DNA of 64,000 bases from an uncultured Clostridia bacterium (GCA_947087265.1 CAMUBY010000002.1:124001-188000), one strand, 5' to 3'; shown: positions 26,067 through 34,663, counted from the first letter of the stretch. The notes: generated by a model from the sequence alone, not told the origin. Numbers and translations: made by a program.

Positions 26067-27056
26067 ATGTGGGACGTCGTGCTCGACGCATTTTTAGATA
26101 CGCTCATTCTTCTTCCTTTTTTGTTTTTACTCTATATTCTCATTGAATTGTTGGAACACAAAACGCAGGTGGGGAAGCCGAACGGCGCGTTGAGCGGAAA
26201 GTTTGCGCCGCTCCTCGGCTCGGTGACGGGTTTGGTGCCCATGTGCGGTTTTTCGGTGATGGCGGCAAAACTTTACCGTCACCGCCATATTACTATCGGC
26301 ACGCTTCTTGCCGTATTTATCGCCACGAGCGACGAGGCGTTTATCGTGCTTGTTCTTTCCGAACTGTCCGTGCCCGATAAAATTTATTCGGTGCTCGCGC
26401 TCTGCGGTCTGAAAATCTTTTTCGGTGCGGCGGTCGGGTATATGTTAGACGCTATCTCCGCGAAACGCAAACCTGCGCTTTCGCCTATTCCCGAATTTCA
26501 CGATGCGGAACACGGACACGAGCATGAGCATGGGCATCACCGTGAACGCGCGCACGAGGAGGATACCCCGTGCGAGGCGGGGGAGTTTACCGTTTGCGAG
26601 CACAAGCACGGCAAGAAAGAGGCATTTTCGCTGTATCTGGTTGCGCCGCTTTTGCACGCGCTGAAAATTGCCGCGTTCATACTAGTTTGCAATCTTGCGT
26701 TCGGGTTTCTGTTTTTCGGAATCGGAAACGGGAACTCCGAAGCGGGGGAAGAAAAAGTAATCGACTTTTTGCAGGGGGCAGGTTATTGGTATCAACCGCT
26801 TTTGTGCTGCCTTGTCGGTTTCATTCCCAACTGTGCTTCCAGCGTGGTGCTCACGGAAACGTTCGCCGTTGGCGGAATTGCGTTCGGCAGCTGCCTTGCG
26901 GGGTTGATTGTCAACGCGGGGCTGGGGTATCTCGTTCTCTTGCGCGACGTCAAAAAATGGAAAGAAAGTTTGTTGATTGTTGGCGTTATGTTGCTGGTAG
27001 GCATCGCCGCGGGGTATGCCGTGAACGCCGTGGATATTGCGGCGCATCTTTCATAG
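26067..27056 (+). CDS. Putative 10-helix heavy-metal or manganese exporter (ArsP_2/DUF2899 type)
   Basis: A 329-residue polytopic membrane protein. Two halves each have a polar helix end with a Cys: GLVPMCGFSVMAAKLYR and GFIPNCASSVVLTETFA, the pattern of the putative metal exporter family related to ArsP permeases. Between them is a cytoplasmic His-rich loop (EHGHEHEHGHHRERAHEE, about residues 149-166) that could bind metal. GGGGAGG precedes the ATG and a promoter lies upstream. The substrate is not known; NCBI names for relatives vary between arsenic and manganese. Confidence 0.82.
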   Translation: MWDVVLDAFLDTLILLPFLFLLYILIELLEHKTQVGKPNGALSGKFAPLLGSVTGLVPMCGFSVMAAKLYRHRHITIGTLLAVFIATSDEAFIVLVLSELSVPDKIYSVLALCGLKIFFGAAVGYMLDAISAKRKPALSPIPEFHDAEHGHEHEHGHHRERAHEEDTPCEAGEFTVCEHKHGKKEAFSLYLVAPLLHALKIAAFILVCNLAFGFLFFGIGNGNSEAGEEKVIDFLQGAGYWYQPLLCCLVGFIPNCASSVVLTETFAVGGIAFGSCLAGLIVNAGLGYLVLLRDVKKWKESLLIVGVMLLVGIAAGYAVNAVDIAAHLS

Positions 27057-27151
27057 CGGTTGCATTTGCGTTGCCCGATGGAAAGGCGGGGCGGATTGCG
27101 CCGCGGAACGGATTAAAATTTCATAAATAATTTCAGATAGAGGAAAATGTT

Positions 27152-28243
27152 ATGCGGCTCGCCGAACATTCCTTACCAAAGAGTAAACCCGAAGAATACG
27201 GGGGTGGGGAAAATACGGTCGGGCTTTCATTTTGCCCGTTGGACGAGGGGGTGGAATGTGCGCAGCGGCGGTTCGGGGGAAAGACCTTATTTGTATCCGA
27301 CGCGCGTTCTATGCACTGTTTTGCGCCTTTTGCACGCAGTTTAAGGGCAATTTCCGTCGTGTTCGAGGCGGACGCTCTGCCGCTGTTCAGTATGCCCGAC
27401 GGCGTAGGTTCGGTGTTTGCGGCAGGCGGAGAAAACACCTTAAAAGCCGCGCGGTTTTTTGCGTACGTGCGGCGCATTCCCTGCGTACTCTTTCCGTCCG
27501 AGGCGGACCTGCGCGGCGTGTTGGAGGACAGGGCGGAAATTTTGCTGTGCGGTAAACAAACGGTGTTGCCGCTTTCGCAAGGAGAGTTGATTTTTGACGT
27601 TTCGCTTTTAACGCCGTCGCTTGCCGAAGCGTTTGCTTCGCTCCTGCTTGCGCGGCTCGCGCTTATCGAAGAACACGCGCTCCGTATTTTTCGCCGCCTT
27701 GAAAAACATCCGCTTTCCGAAAAAATGTTTCTGCTGACGCAATCGCCGCAAAGCGACGCGCGCGATTTGGTGTTGAGAAATTTCGCACTGCAAACGTTTC
27801 GTAAAAACGGCGCGCCGACAGGAGAGGGCGAAACGCTTGCGGCGTTACATAAGGCGGCGGGCGATGATTTTCCCGTCTGGCGCGCGTTTTGGGAGTTACT
27901 CGCGCTGTACACGGCGTTTTTTGAATGCGGAAAACCCCGTAAATATTTCGTGTCCGATTACGAAGCGCGTGCCCGAAAGGCGCACACGAAGTATTGCGAA
28001 GTACGTGTTCCGTCCGTTGAAGAGTACCGATTCCGTGCGGCAACACTGGAACAAATGCGCGGCGGTTTTTCCGCCGAGTTGCAATCCTTGCAATTACAAA
28101 GAGAACATTTTGAAGACGTATTCCGAGCGCTTTCGGGGGAAGAGGCGCCGCAGACGGATTTCAGACGCTTAAAAATACTGCCCGAACACGCGCCCGAAGG
28201 ACTTTCGGCAATCATACGCGATTTTGGGTTGATGGAATTTTAG
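27152..28243 (+). CDS. Unrecognised 363-residue protein
   Basis: A soluble protein, rich in Ala, Arg and Phe, with no signal peptide or membrane helices. VGSVFAAGGENTLKAARFFAYVRRIPCVLFPSEADLRGVLE (at about residues 90-130, given in two parts here: VGSVFAAGGENTLKAARFF, then YVRRIPCVLFPSEADLRGVL) has the look of the nucleotide-binding region of iron-alcohol or glycerol-1-phosphate dehydrogenases (GGG-type turn, helix, IP strand). The metal ligands of that family are not evident, so this is only a hint. AGAGGAAA precedes the ATG. It follows the metal exporter after 95 bases with no terminator between, so it may share its transcript. Confidence 0.7.
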   Translation: MRLAEHSLPKSKPEEYGGGENTVGLSFCPLDEGVECAQRRFGGKTLFVSDARSMHCFAPFARSLRAISVVFEADALPLFSMPDGVGSVFAAGGENTLKAARFFAYVRRIPCVLFPSEADLRGVLEDRAEILLCGKQTVLPLSQGELIFDVSLLTPSLAEAFASLLLARLALIEEHALRIFRRLEKHPLSEKMFLLTQSPQSDARDLVLRNFALQTFRKNGAPTGEGETLAALHKAAGDDFPVWRAFWELLALYTAFFECGKPRKYFVSDYEARARKAHTKYCEVRVPSVEEYRFRAATLEQMRGGFSAELQSLQLQREHFEDVFRALSGEEAPQTDFRRLKILPEHAPEGLSAIIRDFGLMEF

Positions 28244-28249
28244 AAACGG

Positions 28250-28285
28250 AAAGGGCGGAGTATTCGGTAATCCGCTCTTTCTTTT
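28250..28285 (+). terminator. Intrinsic terminator
   Basis: Ten-pair stem AAAGGGCGGA/TCCGCTCTTT (one G-T), 11-base loop, then CTTTT. Confidence 0.7.
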
Positions 28286-28316
28286 GAATTTTTTTCAACG
28301 GATTTTGAAAAAAGCG

Positions 28317-28345
28317 TTTCAAAACAGGTTAAAAAGTGTTACAAT
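28317..28345 (+). promoter_or_regulatory. Promoter of the partner-switch sigma operon
   Basis: TTTCAA (28317-28322), 17 bp, TACAAT (28340-28345). A small hairpin GCCGC-ACT-GCGGC lies directly before the GGAGGAA ribosome binding site. Whether sigma-A or the operon's own sigma reads this promoter cannot be told. Confidence 0.5.
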
Positions 28346-28381
28346 ATAAGAAAAGGAAGCCGCACTGCGGCGGAGGAAATT

Positions 28382-28690
28382 ATGCAGGAAGTGAAACTCA
28401 TTCAGTCAGGACGGGAAACCGTGTTTGCGCTTTCAAAAGAAATCGATTCGGGAAACGCGGACGAATTTTATGAGGTAGTATCGGCAGCCTATGCGGCAAA
28501 TCCTTGTAACCTCGTGTTCGACTGCGCCGAGTTGGAATTTATCGATTCTACGACGCTCGGCACGTTCGTGAAAATTCTCAAAAAGGCAAAACAGGACGGA
28601 TTTACGCTCCGTATTATTAACATTCAGCCGCGGCTGAAAAAACTGTTCGTCATCTGCGCGCTCGATAAAATTATGGAGATAGAGCCATGA
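28382..28690 (+). CDS. STAS-domain anti-sigma factor antagonist (SpoIIAA/RsbV type)
   Basis: 102 residues, a single STAS domain. It carries LEFIDSTTLGTFVKIL, where Ser-56 is the residue that the partner anti-sigma kinase phosphorylates in SpoIIAA and RsbV. When unphosphorylated, such proteins pull the anti-sigma factor off its sigma factor. GGAGGAA precedes the ATG. It is the first of four overlapping genes and its end overlaps the next start (ATGA). Whether it is the sporulation SpoIIAA or a stress RsbV cannot be decided from sequence alone. Confidence 0.88.
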   Translation: MQEVKLIQSGRETVFALSKEIDSGNADEFYEVVSAAYAANPCNLVFDCAELEFIDSTTLGTFVKILKKAKQDGFTLRIINIQPRLKKLFVICALDKIMEIEP

Positions 28691-29052
28691 ACGAAATTAC
28701 GCTGGAATTTCCCCTGCACAGTGCGCTCAATACTACCGCACGGCTGACGACGGGCGGCGTCTGTTCGTTTGCGGGGCTGAGTTTCGATGATGCAGAAGAC
28801 TGCAAAGTCTGCGTGACCGAGAGTCTGATTTTACTTACACGCTGCGGATTTCAGCGCGCTTGTATTACCTTTTCGGGCGAAACGGGTTTGAAAGTTGTTA
28901 TCGAAGGGAAAAATCAAACGTCCGTTGCAAAGAAGTCGGCGGAGGACGAAATCTCTGCCGCGCTCATTGCCGCGCTTGCGGAAAACGTCGTCATGGAAAA
29001 AAAGAACGGCGAAATTGAAAAAATCGCGTTTGAATTCGGGCTGGCAAAATGA
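28687..29052 (+). CDS. Degenerate RsbW/SpoIIAB-like protein lacking ATP-binding residues
   Basis: 121 residues. The N-terminal part LTTGGVCSFAGLSFDDAEDC, then CVTESLILLTRCGF, follows the first helices of the GHKL anti-sigma kinases. In those kinases the N-box is E-x-x-x-N; here it is E-S-L-I-L, so the Mg-ATP-binding Asn is missing, and no glycine-rich G1 or G2 box follows. It is therefore probably a non-catalytic relative that may still bind the STAS or sigma protein. It overlaps both neighbours by 4 bases. The assignment rests on position and weak pattern. Confidence 0.65.
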   Translation: MNEITLEFPLHSALNTTARLTTGGVCSFAGLSFDDAEDCKVCVTESLILLTRCGFQRACITFSGETGLKVVIEGKNQTSVAKKSAEDEISAALIAALAENVVMEKKNGEIEKIAFEFGLAK

Positions 29053-29771
29053 ACGACGAAGAACTTTTCGCAAAATTCAGGGAAACGGGCGATTTGGAAA
29101 TCCGCAATCAGATTGTGGAAAAATATTTACATATCGCCGCCGTTCTCGCAAGAAAATTCGTCGGGCGCGGCGTGGAGTATGACGACTTGTATCAGATTGC
29201 GTCTCTTGCGCTCGTCAAGGGGGTTTCCCGCTTCGACGAGACGAAAGGAATACAGTTTTCCACATTTATCACGCCGACCATTACGGGCGAAATTAAAAAT
29301 TATTTCCGCGACCGTTCACGGCTCATTCACCTTCCGCGGAAGGTTTCGGAACTGCGCGTAGGGTTAAAAAAGCTGTCTGCGGAAATTTTTGCGGAAACGG
29401 GAAAAAAGCCGACGGCAAAGGAACTTGCGGAGAAATTAGGGGTTTCGGAAGAAGAAGTGTTGCGCTGTGCGGAAGCCGGGGGCGTGGTTTCGCTTGACCG
29501 TCCTGCGGGGAACGACGAGGGTATGAGTTATCACGACGTGCTTGCCACGGAGGACGTATTCGAGGAATTGGAGAACCGTGACGTGGTGAACAGTGCGCTC
29601 AATACGCTTTCGGACGCCGAACGCGCGCTCGTATCTTACCGTTTCGGGCAGGAACTTTCCCAAACGGAAACCGCAAGCCGCATGGGGGTTTCGCAGATGA
29701 ACGTATCGCGCATGGAGCGCAAAATTTTGCAAAAACTAAAAGAAACGCTGAATAAAAGCACGGTGGAATGA
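29049..29771 (+). CDS. RNA polymerase sigma factor of the SigB/SigF/SigG group
   Basis: 240 residues with sigma-70 regions 2 (VEYDDLYQIASLALVKGV, FSTFITPTITGEIKNYFRD), 3 (LIHLPRKVSEL, KKPTAKELAEKLGVSEEEVL) and 4 (SDAERALVSYRFGQELSQTE, RMGVSQMNVSRMERK). These are the hallmarks of the SigB/SigF/SigG family controlled by partner switching. It lies between a degenerate and an intact anti-sigma gene, all overlapping by 4 bases, in one operon with a STAS protein. It could be the forespore factor SigF or a general stress SigB; the unusual gene order leaves this open. Confidence 0.88.
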   Translation: MNDEELFAKFRETGDLEIRNQIVEKYLHIAAVLARKFVGRGVEYDDLYQIASLALVKGVSRFDETKGIQFSTFITPTITGEIKNYFRDRSRLIHLPRKVSELRVGLKKLSAEIFAETGKKPTAKELAEKLGVSEEEVLRCAEAGGVVSLDRPAGNDEGMSYHDVLATEDVFEELENRDVVNSALNTLSDAERALVSYRFGQELSQTETASRMGVSQMNVSRMERKILQKLKETLNKSTVE

Positions 29772-30136
29772 TGTTCTTTGAAGTTAACAGTATGATATCG
29801 CTTGACGAGGCGGTCGCAAAGATGTGCGCGGATTTTCGGAATGACGCGATTCCGGAAAGCGCGGTGTTCGATTGCAAACTGGTTGCAAGAGAACTGCTTT
29901 CCAATGCGCTCCGCCACGGCGGCGGTAAGGCAAAATTTACGGTGGAACGTGCGGGCGGTGAAATCCGTATCAGCGTGAAGAGTGCGCAGGACTTTGTTCC
30001 GCCCGCGGTGAGCGTGTGCTCGGAAGTTACCGCAGAGCGCGGCAGGGGGCTGTTTTTGGTGGATTCCGTGAGCGACAGACGGCTTTACAGCAAAGAGGAC
30101 GGCATTTGCGTTATCGTAAGAATTTTTGAACAATAA
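29768..30136 (+). CDS. GHKL-type anti-sigma kinase (RsbW/SpoIIAB-like)
   Basis: 122 residues with an intact N-box, CKLVARELLSNALRHGGG (Glu and Asn four apart), and a G2-like RGRGLFLVDSVSD. This is the ATP-binding core of anti-sigma serine kinases that hold a sigma factor and phosphorylate a STAS antagonist. The G1 box is weak. It comes after the sigma gene, the reverse of the usual spoIIAA-spoIIAB-sigF order, and overlaps it by 4 bases (ATGA). An alternative start is the internal ATG of MISLDEA. Confidence 0.8.
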   Translation: MMFFEVNSMISLDEAVAKMCADFRNDAIPESAVFDCKLVARELLSNALRHGGGKAKFTVERAGGEIRISVKSAQDFVPPAVSVCSEVTAERGRGLFLVDSVSDRRLYSKEDGICVIVRIFEQ

Positions 30137-30148
30137 TATCCGAATATT

Positions 30149-30174
30149 ACCGCCTTGAACACGGGGCGGTTTTT
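30149..30174 (+). terminator. Terminator of the sigma operon
   Basis: Stem ACCGCC/GGCGGT with a 10-base loop, then five T. Confidence 0.75.
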
Positions 30175-30176
30175 AA

Positions 30177-30205
30177 TTTACTTTTTCATTCATGCATGAT
30201 ATGAT
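30177..30205 (+). promoter_or_regulatory. Promoter of the EFR1 gene
   Basis: TTTACT (30177-30182), 17 bp, TATGAT (30200-30205). A perfect palindrome TCATGCATGA lies in the spacer. Confidence 0.6.
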
Positions 30206-30238
30206 AAGAAGACAGAAAATTAAAAACGGAGTCAACGA

Positions 30239-31006
30239 ATGAGGCTTGCGGGTATCTATTTCAGCGGTACGGGAAATACAAAGCATTGCGTGGAAAAATT
30301 AACGTCGTTACTCGATAGCACGGCAGTGACTTTGCCGTTAGAGAGTGAAAATGCGCTGTCGCAAATACAGACTTGCGATACGGTTATATTGGGTTATTCC
30401 GTTCAATTTTCCAATCTGCCTTTCCATGTGCGGAATTTTATTGTTTCCAATGCTTCGGTATGGAAGGGCAAAAGAGTATTTTGTTTGGCAACGATGGGGT
30501 TGTTCAGCGGCGACGGCGCAGGCTGTGCGGCTCGCCTACTGAAAAAATACGGCGCCGAAATTGCGGGCGGATTACATATCAGAATGCCTGACAGTATTTC
30601 AGATAATAAACTGCTCAAATATTCCGAAGAGAAAAACAGGAAAATCATTTCGGACGCAGATAAAAAAATAGAAAGAGCCGCGAAAATGATACGCGGCGGA
30701 AAATATTCGAAGGACGGATTGTCCGTTTTTGCGCGTCTTGCAGGGCTGTTCGGGCAGAGACTGTGGTTCTACGGGAAAACCGCAGGCTATTCAAAAAAAC
30801 TGAAAATCAGCGATAAATGTATCGCTTGCGGGAAATGCGTTACGCTTTGCCCGACGCAAAATCTACGCGCAGAAGACGGAAAAATCATTACGAAAAACCG
30901 ATGCACGCAATGTTACAGGTGCGTAAATAACTGTCCGCAAAAAGCAATTACGTTGCTCGGAAAGAAAGTGGTTTCCCAGTATCGGTTTGAAGATTACGGT
31001 TCGTAA
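30239..31006 (+). CDS. EFR1-family flavodoxin-ferredoxin fusion
   Basis: 255 residues. The N-terminal half is a flavodoxin-like domain with the FMN phosphate loop YFSGTGNT (residues 7-14) and LATMGLFSGDGAG. The C-terminal part has two 4Fe-4S ferredoxin clusters, CIACGKCVTLCP and CTQCYRCVNNCP. This combination is the EFR1 ferredoxin family of anaerobic bacteria, an electron carrier whose partner is unknown. GGAG precedes the ATG. It stands alone between terminators. Confidence 0.9.
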   Translation: MRLAGIYFSGTGNTKHCVEKLTSLLDSTAVTLPLESENALSQIQTCDTVILGYSVQFSNLPFHVRNFIVSNASVWKGKRVFCLATMGLFSGDGAGCAARLLKKYGAEIAGGLHIRMPDSISDNKLLKYSEEKNRKIISDADKKIERAAKMIRGGKYSKDGLSVFARLAGLFGQRLWFYGKTAGYSKKLKISDKCIACGKCVTLCPTQNLRAEDGKIITKNRCTQCYRCVNNCPQKAITLLGKKVVSQYRFEDYGS

Positions 31007-31035
31007 ATTTTATAATAAAAATTTTGGAATACATA

Positions 31036-31064
31036 AAAGCGCAGAGATGAAATCTCTGCGCTTT
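31036..31064. terminator. Bidirectional hairpin between convergent genes
   Basis: Perfect 13-bp stem AAAGCGCAGAGAT/ATCTCTGCGCTTT with loop GAA. It separates the EFR1 gene from the convergent membrane protein gene. Confidence 0.75.
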
Positions 31065-31081
31065 GTGATTGTTTTTGTCTG

Positions 31082-32776
31082 TTACAGCTTGCTTACATAG
31101 AGGTAAATCTTTTCCAGAAGTTCCTGCGAAATGTAATTACGGTAGCAACCGAGGTAAATGAATACACGGTCAAAGAACGCCTTATTGTCGCCGCCGATGA
31201 CGTAAGTGGGCAGGTACGAACGCAAGCCGTAAATGTTTGCAATAAACAAATCGCCGAATTCGTTTCTTTCCTGTACGTTGAGCGTTTTAATGAAGGGGTC
31301 GTATACATATTGCGAGCCTTCGTAAACATAGGAGTTGGAAGGATTGCTCTGCTTTTTTCCTTTGCGCTGTTTCTCGTAAGGCGCGTTGCCTTCCGCATAC
31401 ATTTTCTGTTCGGAAACGGGAACGGGCTTTGCATCGTAAACGGACGTTTCCCCGCGTGCCAAAGACTGCATTTTCCGTTCAAACTCTGTAACGGGAACGT
31501 CGGGTCTTTCCGCTTGCTGTACATAGACGTGCGTCTGCGAAGGCTGCGGTTGCGGTTGAGGCTGGGGTTGGGGCACTGGCTGCTGATAAACAGGCTGTTG
31601 ATAAACGGGCTGAACGGGCGGTTGGGCAATCACAACCGGCTGGATAATCGGGGCATACGCTTCCGTAGGAGATACGCGGACGTAAGTCGGCTCGTAAACG
31701 GGCGTTGTCGGATGGTCGGAAACAACAACTTCCTGCGTCAATACTTCTTTCTTTCTTGCAAGCAGCGTTTCAAGCAACGCAACCACGAACGTTGCAATCG
31801 AGGCAACGAGCAGAATGACGGTAGCAAGTGTTTGTCCGTCCATAGTGAAGATGCTCCAGGTTTCGGGCGAGAATGTTTTGGAAACCAGGAACGCGATAAT
31901 CATAAGAATGACAACGATGAGTTGAAGTCCGTAGCGGATAGCGTCAAACAAGAATTTCTTTCTCGGGCAAATGCGAACCGATGAAACAACAAAGTTGAAT
32001 CCGAGCACGACAACGGTAAGCGTCATGGCAATGCCGAGGAACATGTCTGCGTTGTACAGATTGAACGTCGTGAGCGCCGCGCCGCGGGTAAGAAGCGCGG
32101 ACGAATAGTTGAGCATCATAATCGCAATCATCGTAAGCACAAGAAGCAGAGAGGAGAGAAGTCCGTAAATCTTTTTTCTTGCAATTGCGGTGATGATGAG
32201 CGTTAACAGAATGAGCCCGCCGATAAGTGCGGAAGGCGCGTCAACGGCGCCACCGATAGCATAGGTGAGAAGGAAATGACCGCCGTACACCAGGAACAAA
32301 ACGATTCCGCTTGCCATTGCGCTGCTTCTTGCAAGGTTTTTCGATTTCGTCGCAAGCGCGATAATCATGAGAATGAGTGCAAGAATTGCAACAAACGTTG
32401 CTCCGAATACCAGGAAAAGATAAGAAATGAACCAAATCTTTCCCGATACAGTCATTGCGGACAAACTTTGGGAAATGAGTTTATCACCGAACAAATCGGC
32501 AAATATGGCAACGAGTTTCCCCAGCATACTCTGGCTGAACAACTTATCGCCGTACGAGATGTTCGGGTCAAAAGAGGTTATATTAAACTGTTGGAATGCG
32601 CTCCACACAGAAGTGAGCATACCGATAAAGAGCCCGCCCAAAGCAAGGATAAAGAAGAAAACCGCTAAAAAAGGCCATGCGCCTTTATTGGTGCGTGTTT
32701 CCTCGGTTTCCACTGCAATCACCGGCTCGCTATTATACAGGTATTCCGTAGTCATGTTTTCGTCAAGATTACTCAT
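31082..32776 (-). CDS. Multi-helix membrane protein with Pro/Gln-rich cytoplasmic segment
   Basis: 564 residues of unknown function. An acidic N-terminus is followed by eight to ten membrane helices between about residues 30 and 345 (for example GAWPFLAVFFFILALGGLFI and FVAILALILMIIALATKS). A disordered stretch rich in Pro, Gln, Val and Tyr follows (about 375-440, VYQQPVYQQPVPQPQPQPQP), then a conserved-looking C-terminal helical domain (NEFGDLFIANIYGLRSYLPT). No family recognised. It has its own promoter and is convergent with the EFR1 gene. Confidence 0.78.
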   Translation of the reverse strand: MSNLDENMTTEYLYNSEPVIAVETEETRTNKGAWPFLAVFFFILALGGLFIGMLTSVWSAFQQFNITSFDPNISYGDKLFSQSMLGKLVAIFADLFGDKLISQSLSAMTVSGKIWFISYLFLVFGATFVAILALILMIIALATKSKNLARSSAMASGIVLFLVYGGHFLLTYAIGGAVDAPSALIGGLILLTLIITAIARKKIYGLLSSLLLVLTMIAIMMLNYSSALLTRGAALTTFNLYNADMFLGIAMTLTVVVLGFNFVVSSVRICPRKKFLFDAIRYGLQLIVVILMIIAFLVSKTFSPETWSIFTMDGQTLATVILLVASIATFVVALLETLLARKKEVLTQEVVVSDHPTTPVYEPTYVRVSPTEAYAPIIQPVVIAQPPVQPVYQQPVYQQPVPQPQPQPQPQPSQTHVYVQQAERPDVPVTEFERKMQSLARGETSVYDAKPVPVSEQKMYAEGNAPYEKQRKGKKQSNPSNSYVYEGSQYVYDPFIKTLNVQERNEFGDLFIANIYGLRSYLPTYVIGGDNKAFFDRVFIYLGCYRNYISQELLEKIYLYVSKL

Positions 32777-32825
32777 AACGTTGCTCCCGAAACGAGATTT
32801 CTATTACATAATATATATCACGCTA

Positions 32826-32855
32826 ATTATAGCATGAAACAGGCGCGAATGTCAA
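32826..32855 (-). promoter_or_regulatory. Sigma-A promoter of the 31082 gene
   Basis: Minus strand TTGACA (32855-32850), 18 bp, TATAAT (32831-32826). The rest of the 286-base divergent region up to 33062 shows nothing beyond the two promoters. Confidence 0.78.
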
Positions 32856-33000
32856 CATCAATTACGCCAAAAAACAAGCAAAACACCGATTTTTTTCGCA
32901 TATTTCTTATTTAGTGTCTGTCTTTTCTATGAAATATTGCGGCGCGGCGCAGAAAATTATTTGTTTTTTGCACGGAAATTGAAAGAAAATGGAAAAACTG

Positions 33001-33029
33001 TTGAATTTTTCCTTTCTTTTGTTTATAAT
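33001..33029 (+). promoter_or_regulatory. Sigma-A promoter of the S41 protease gene
   Basis: TTGAAT (33001-33006), 17 bp, TATAAT (33024-33029). Confidence 0.75.
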
Positions 33030-33062
33030 TTTCGTTAGTATCGTGCAACAAGGAGTGATTTT

Positions 33063-34406
33063 ATGTCCGACAATCAACAGAATCATCAACAAAATACCGA
33101 CTTCGGGCGTACGGGGGAGAGCGCGCAAAAGAATAAAGTTGCGCGTACGGTAATCAGCGTGATGTGCGCGTTGGTGTTGGTCGTTGCAGTGTTTTTTGCG
33201 GGTTGGTTTGCACAGTATTTTTCTGTCGATTCCCGTGCGCGCACGCTGCTTTGGCTCATCGATAAGATTGACGACAACTACGAAACGGAAATCACAGAAG
33301 AGGAATGGAATCAGCTTTACGATAAACTGTACAATACTGTATTGCCGAACGACGGGTTCTGTACTTTTTATACTCCCGAAGAGTACAAAACGCTCGTCGG
33401 CGAGAGCAACGGCAATAACAAGGATTCGGGCTTATCCGCCGTGGACGAGGGCGACGCGCTCCGCGTGTACAACGTTATCGGAAATTCGCCCGCCGCAATC
33501 GCGGGCTTGAAAAGCGGAATGTATATCTACCGCTTCGGCACGGCGGAGGATAACTTACAGGAGGGCAACCGCAAGGACTTGTACGCGACGAAAGGCAACC
33601 CGATTTACCTCGAATGCGGTTACGGCGAAGAAGATAAAAAAGTTTACACGATTGAAAGCAAAAAATATCTCGCTTCCTACTGTTCTTACCGCGACAGCGA
33701 AACTTCCTTCGATTTCCGCACGGACAGTAACGGCAAACTTGCTCCCGTCGATACCGCAAATCCTCTGACGGCACTGGATAGCAAAACGGCGTATCTCTCT
33801 CTTTCCCAGTTCGACGGCAACGCGGACGACGAGTTTGTTGCGCTTTTGAAAATCATGAAAGAGCGCGGCAGAGAAAATCTTGTGCTCGATTTGCGGCGGA
33901 ACGGCGGCGGGTATCTTTCTACGTTCCAGTCGATTTCCGCGCATCTGCTCAGAAATGCGGAGGGTTCCAAACCGCTCGTCGCTACGGCAAAATACCGCGG
34001 CGGCAAAACGACGCGGTTTCAGGCGTACGGCAACGACTTTGCCGCGTATTTTACTTCATCTTCGCGCGTCTGCGTACTTGCGGACGAGCGGTCGGCTTCC
34101 GCTTCCGAATGCTTAATCGGCGCGCTTGTCGATTACGGTACCGTCGGATTTTCGGATATATATCTCCGCAAGTCGGAAGACGGCACGGCGCGTTCCTACG
34201 GCAAGGGCGTCATGCAGACGACGTTCGTTGCTCCCGACGGCAGTGCGGCGCGCATTACCACGGCAAAAATTTACTGGCCCGTGAGCGAAAGGAACATTCA
34301 CGGCACGGGCGTGACCGAACAGCTCGGCGCAACGGGCATTTCCGCGCCCCTGCTTCCCGGCGTAACGGACGTTATGCTCGAAGAAGTCATTGCGCGCATT
34401 TCTTAA
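33063..34406 (+). CDS. S41-family C-terminal processing peptidase (CtpA type)
   Basis: 447 residues. An N-terminal signal anchor (VISVMCALVLVVAVFFAGWFA, about residues 30-50, written here as two overlapping parts: VISVMCALVLVVAVFF and FFAGWFA) puts the protease outside the membrane. A PDZ-like region (VYNVIGNSPAAIAGLKSGMY) precedes the tail-specific protease domain, with NLVLDLRRNGGGYL, catalytic Ser in ADERSASASECL and Lys in SYGKGVMQTT. Such enzymes trim or signal through envelope proteins, including spore signalling proteases of the CtpB type. AAGGAG precedes the ATG. It overlaps the convergent 34403 gene by 4 bases. Confidence 0.92.
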   Translation: MSDNQQNHQQNTDFGRTGESAQKNKVARTVISVMCALVLVVAVFFAGWFAQYFSVDSRARTLLWLIDKIDDNYETEITEEEWNQLYDKLYNTVLPNDGFCTFYTPEEYKTLVGESNGNNKDSGLSAVDEGDALRVYNVIGNSPAAIAGLKSGMYIYRFGTAEDNLQEGNRKDLYATKGNPIYLECGYGEEDKKVYTIESKKYLASYCSYRDSETSFDFRTDSNGKLAPVDTANPLTALDSKTAYLSLSQFDGNADDEFVALLKIMKERGRENLVLDLRRNGGGYLSTFQSISAHLLRNAEGSKPLVATAKYRGGKTTRFQAYGNDFAAYFTSSSRVCVLADERSASASECLIGALVDYGTVGFSDIYLRKSEDGTARSYGKGVMQTTFVAPDGSAARITTAKIYWPVSERNIHGTGVTEQLGATGISAPLLPGVTDVMLEEVIARIS

Positions 34407-34663
34407 ACGGCGGCGCGTTTTAAGTATTCCTCTAAAATTTTCATAGAGTCGGACGTTTCTTCGGGCGTTCGGCTCTCTTTCTTTTCGCCGCCGCTCTCCT
34501 CTTCGCGGGAGGGCGGCGTTTTCTTTGCCGCCGCGCTGTTTGTAAACATGGTAATGAGTTCCCGATTCTGGCGGTAAAAATCCAGCGCGGAACGGAGTTT
34601 TTGCGATAATTCGGAATTGTTGTCTAACGAGGTAAGTAAGAGCAGAACAACGATGATTTCCAT
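34403..34663 (-). CDS. Small uncharacterised protein
   Basis: 86 residues. A hydrophobic N-terminus (MEIIVVLLLLTSLDN) is followed by a charged helix (LSQKLRSALDFYRQNRELIT) and a low-complexity Lys/Glu-rich region, ending in a short helix (KILEEYLKRAAV). It could be membrane-attached. No ribosome binding site is seen, but TAAAAT (34670-34675) lies six bases before the ATG, so the transcript may be leaderless; the -35 is weak. It is divergent from the small gene at 34728, which it may accompany functionally. Confidence 0.65.
   Translation of the reverse strand: MEIIVVLLLLTSLDNNSELSQKLRSALDFYRQNRELITMFTNSAAAKKTPPSREEESGGEKKESRTPEETSDSMKILEEYLKRAAV

Noticed and set aside
28687-29052. Plain SpoIIAB
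   Set aside because: The N-box Asn and the glycine boxes are missing, so a functional kinase call is not justified.
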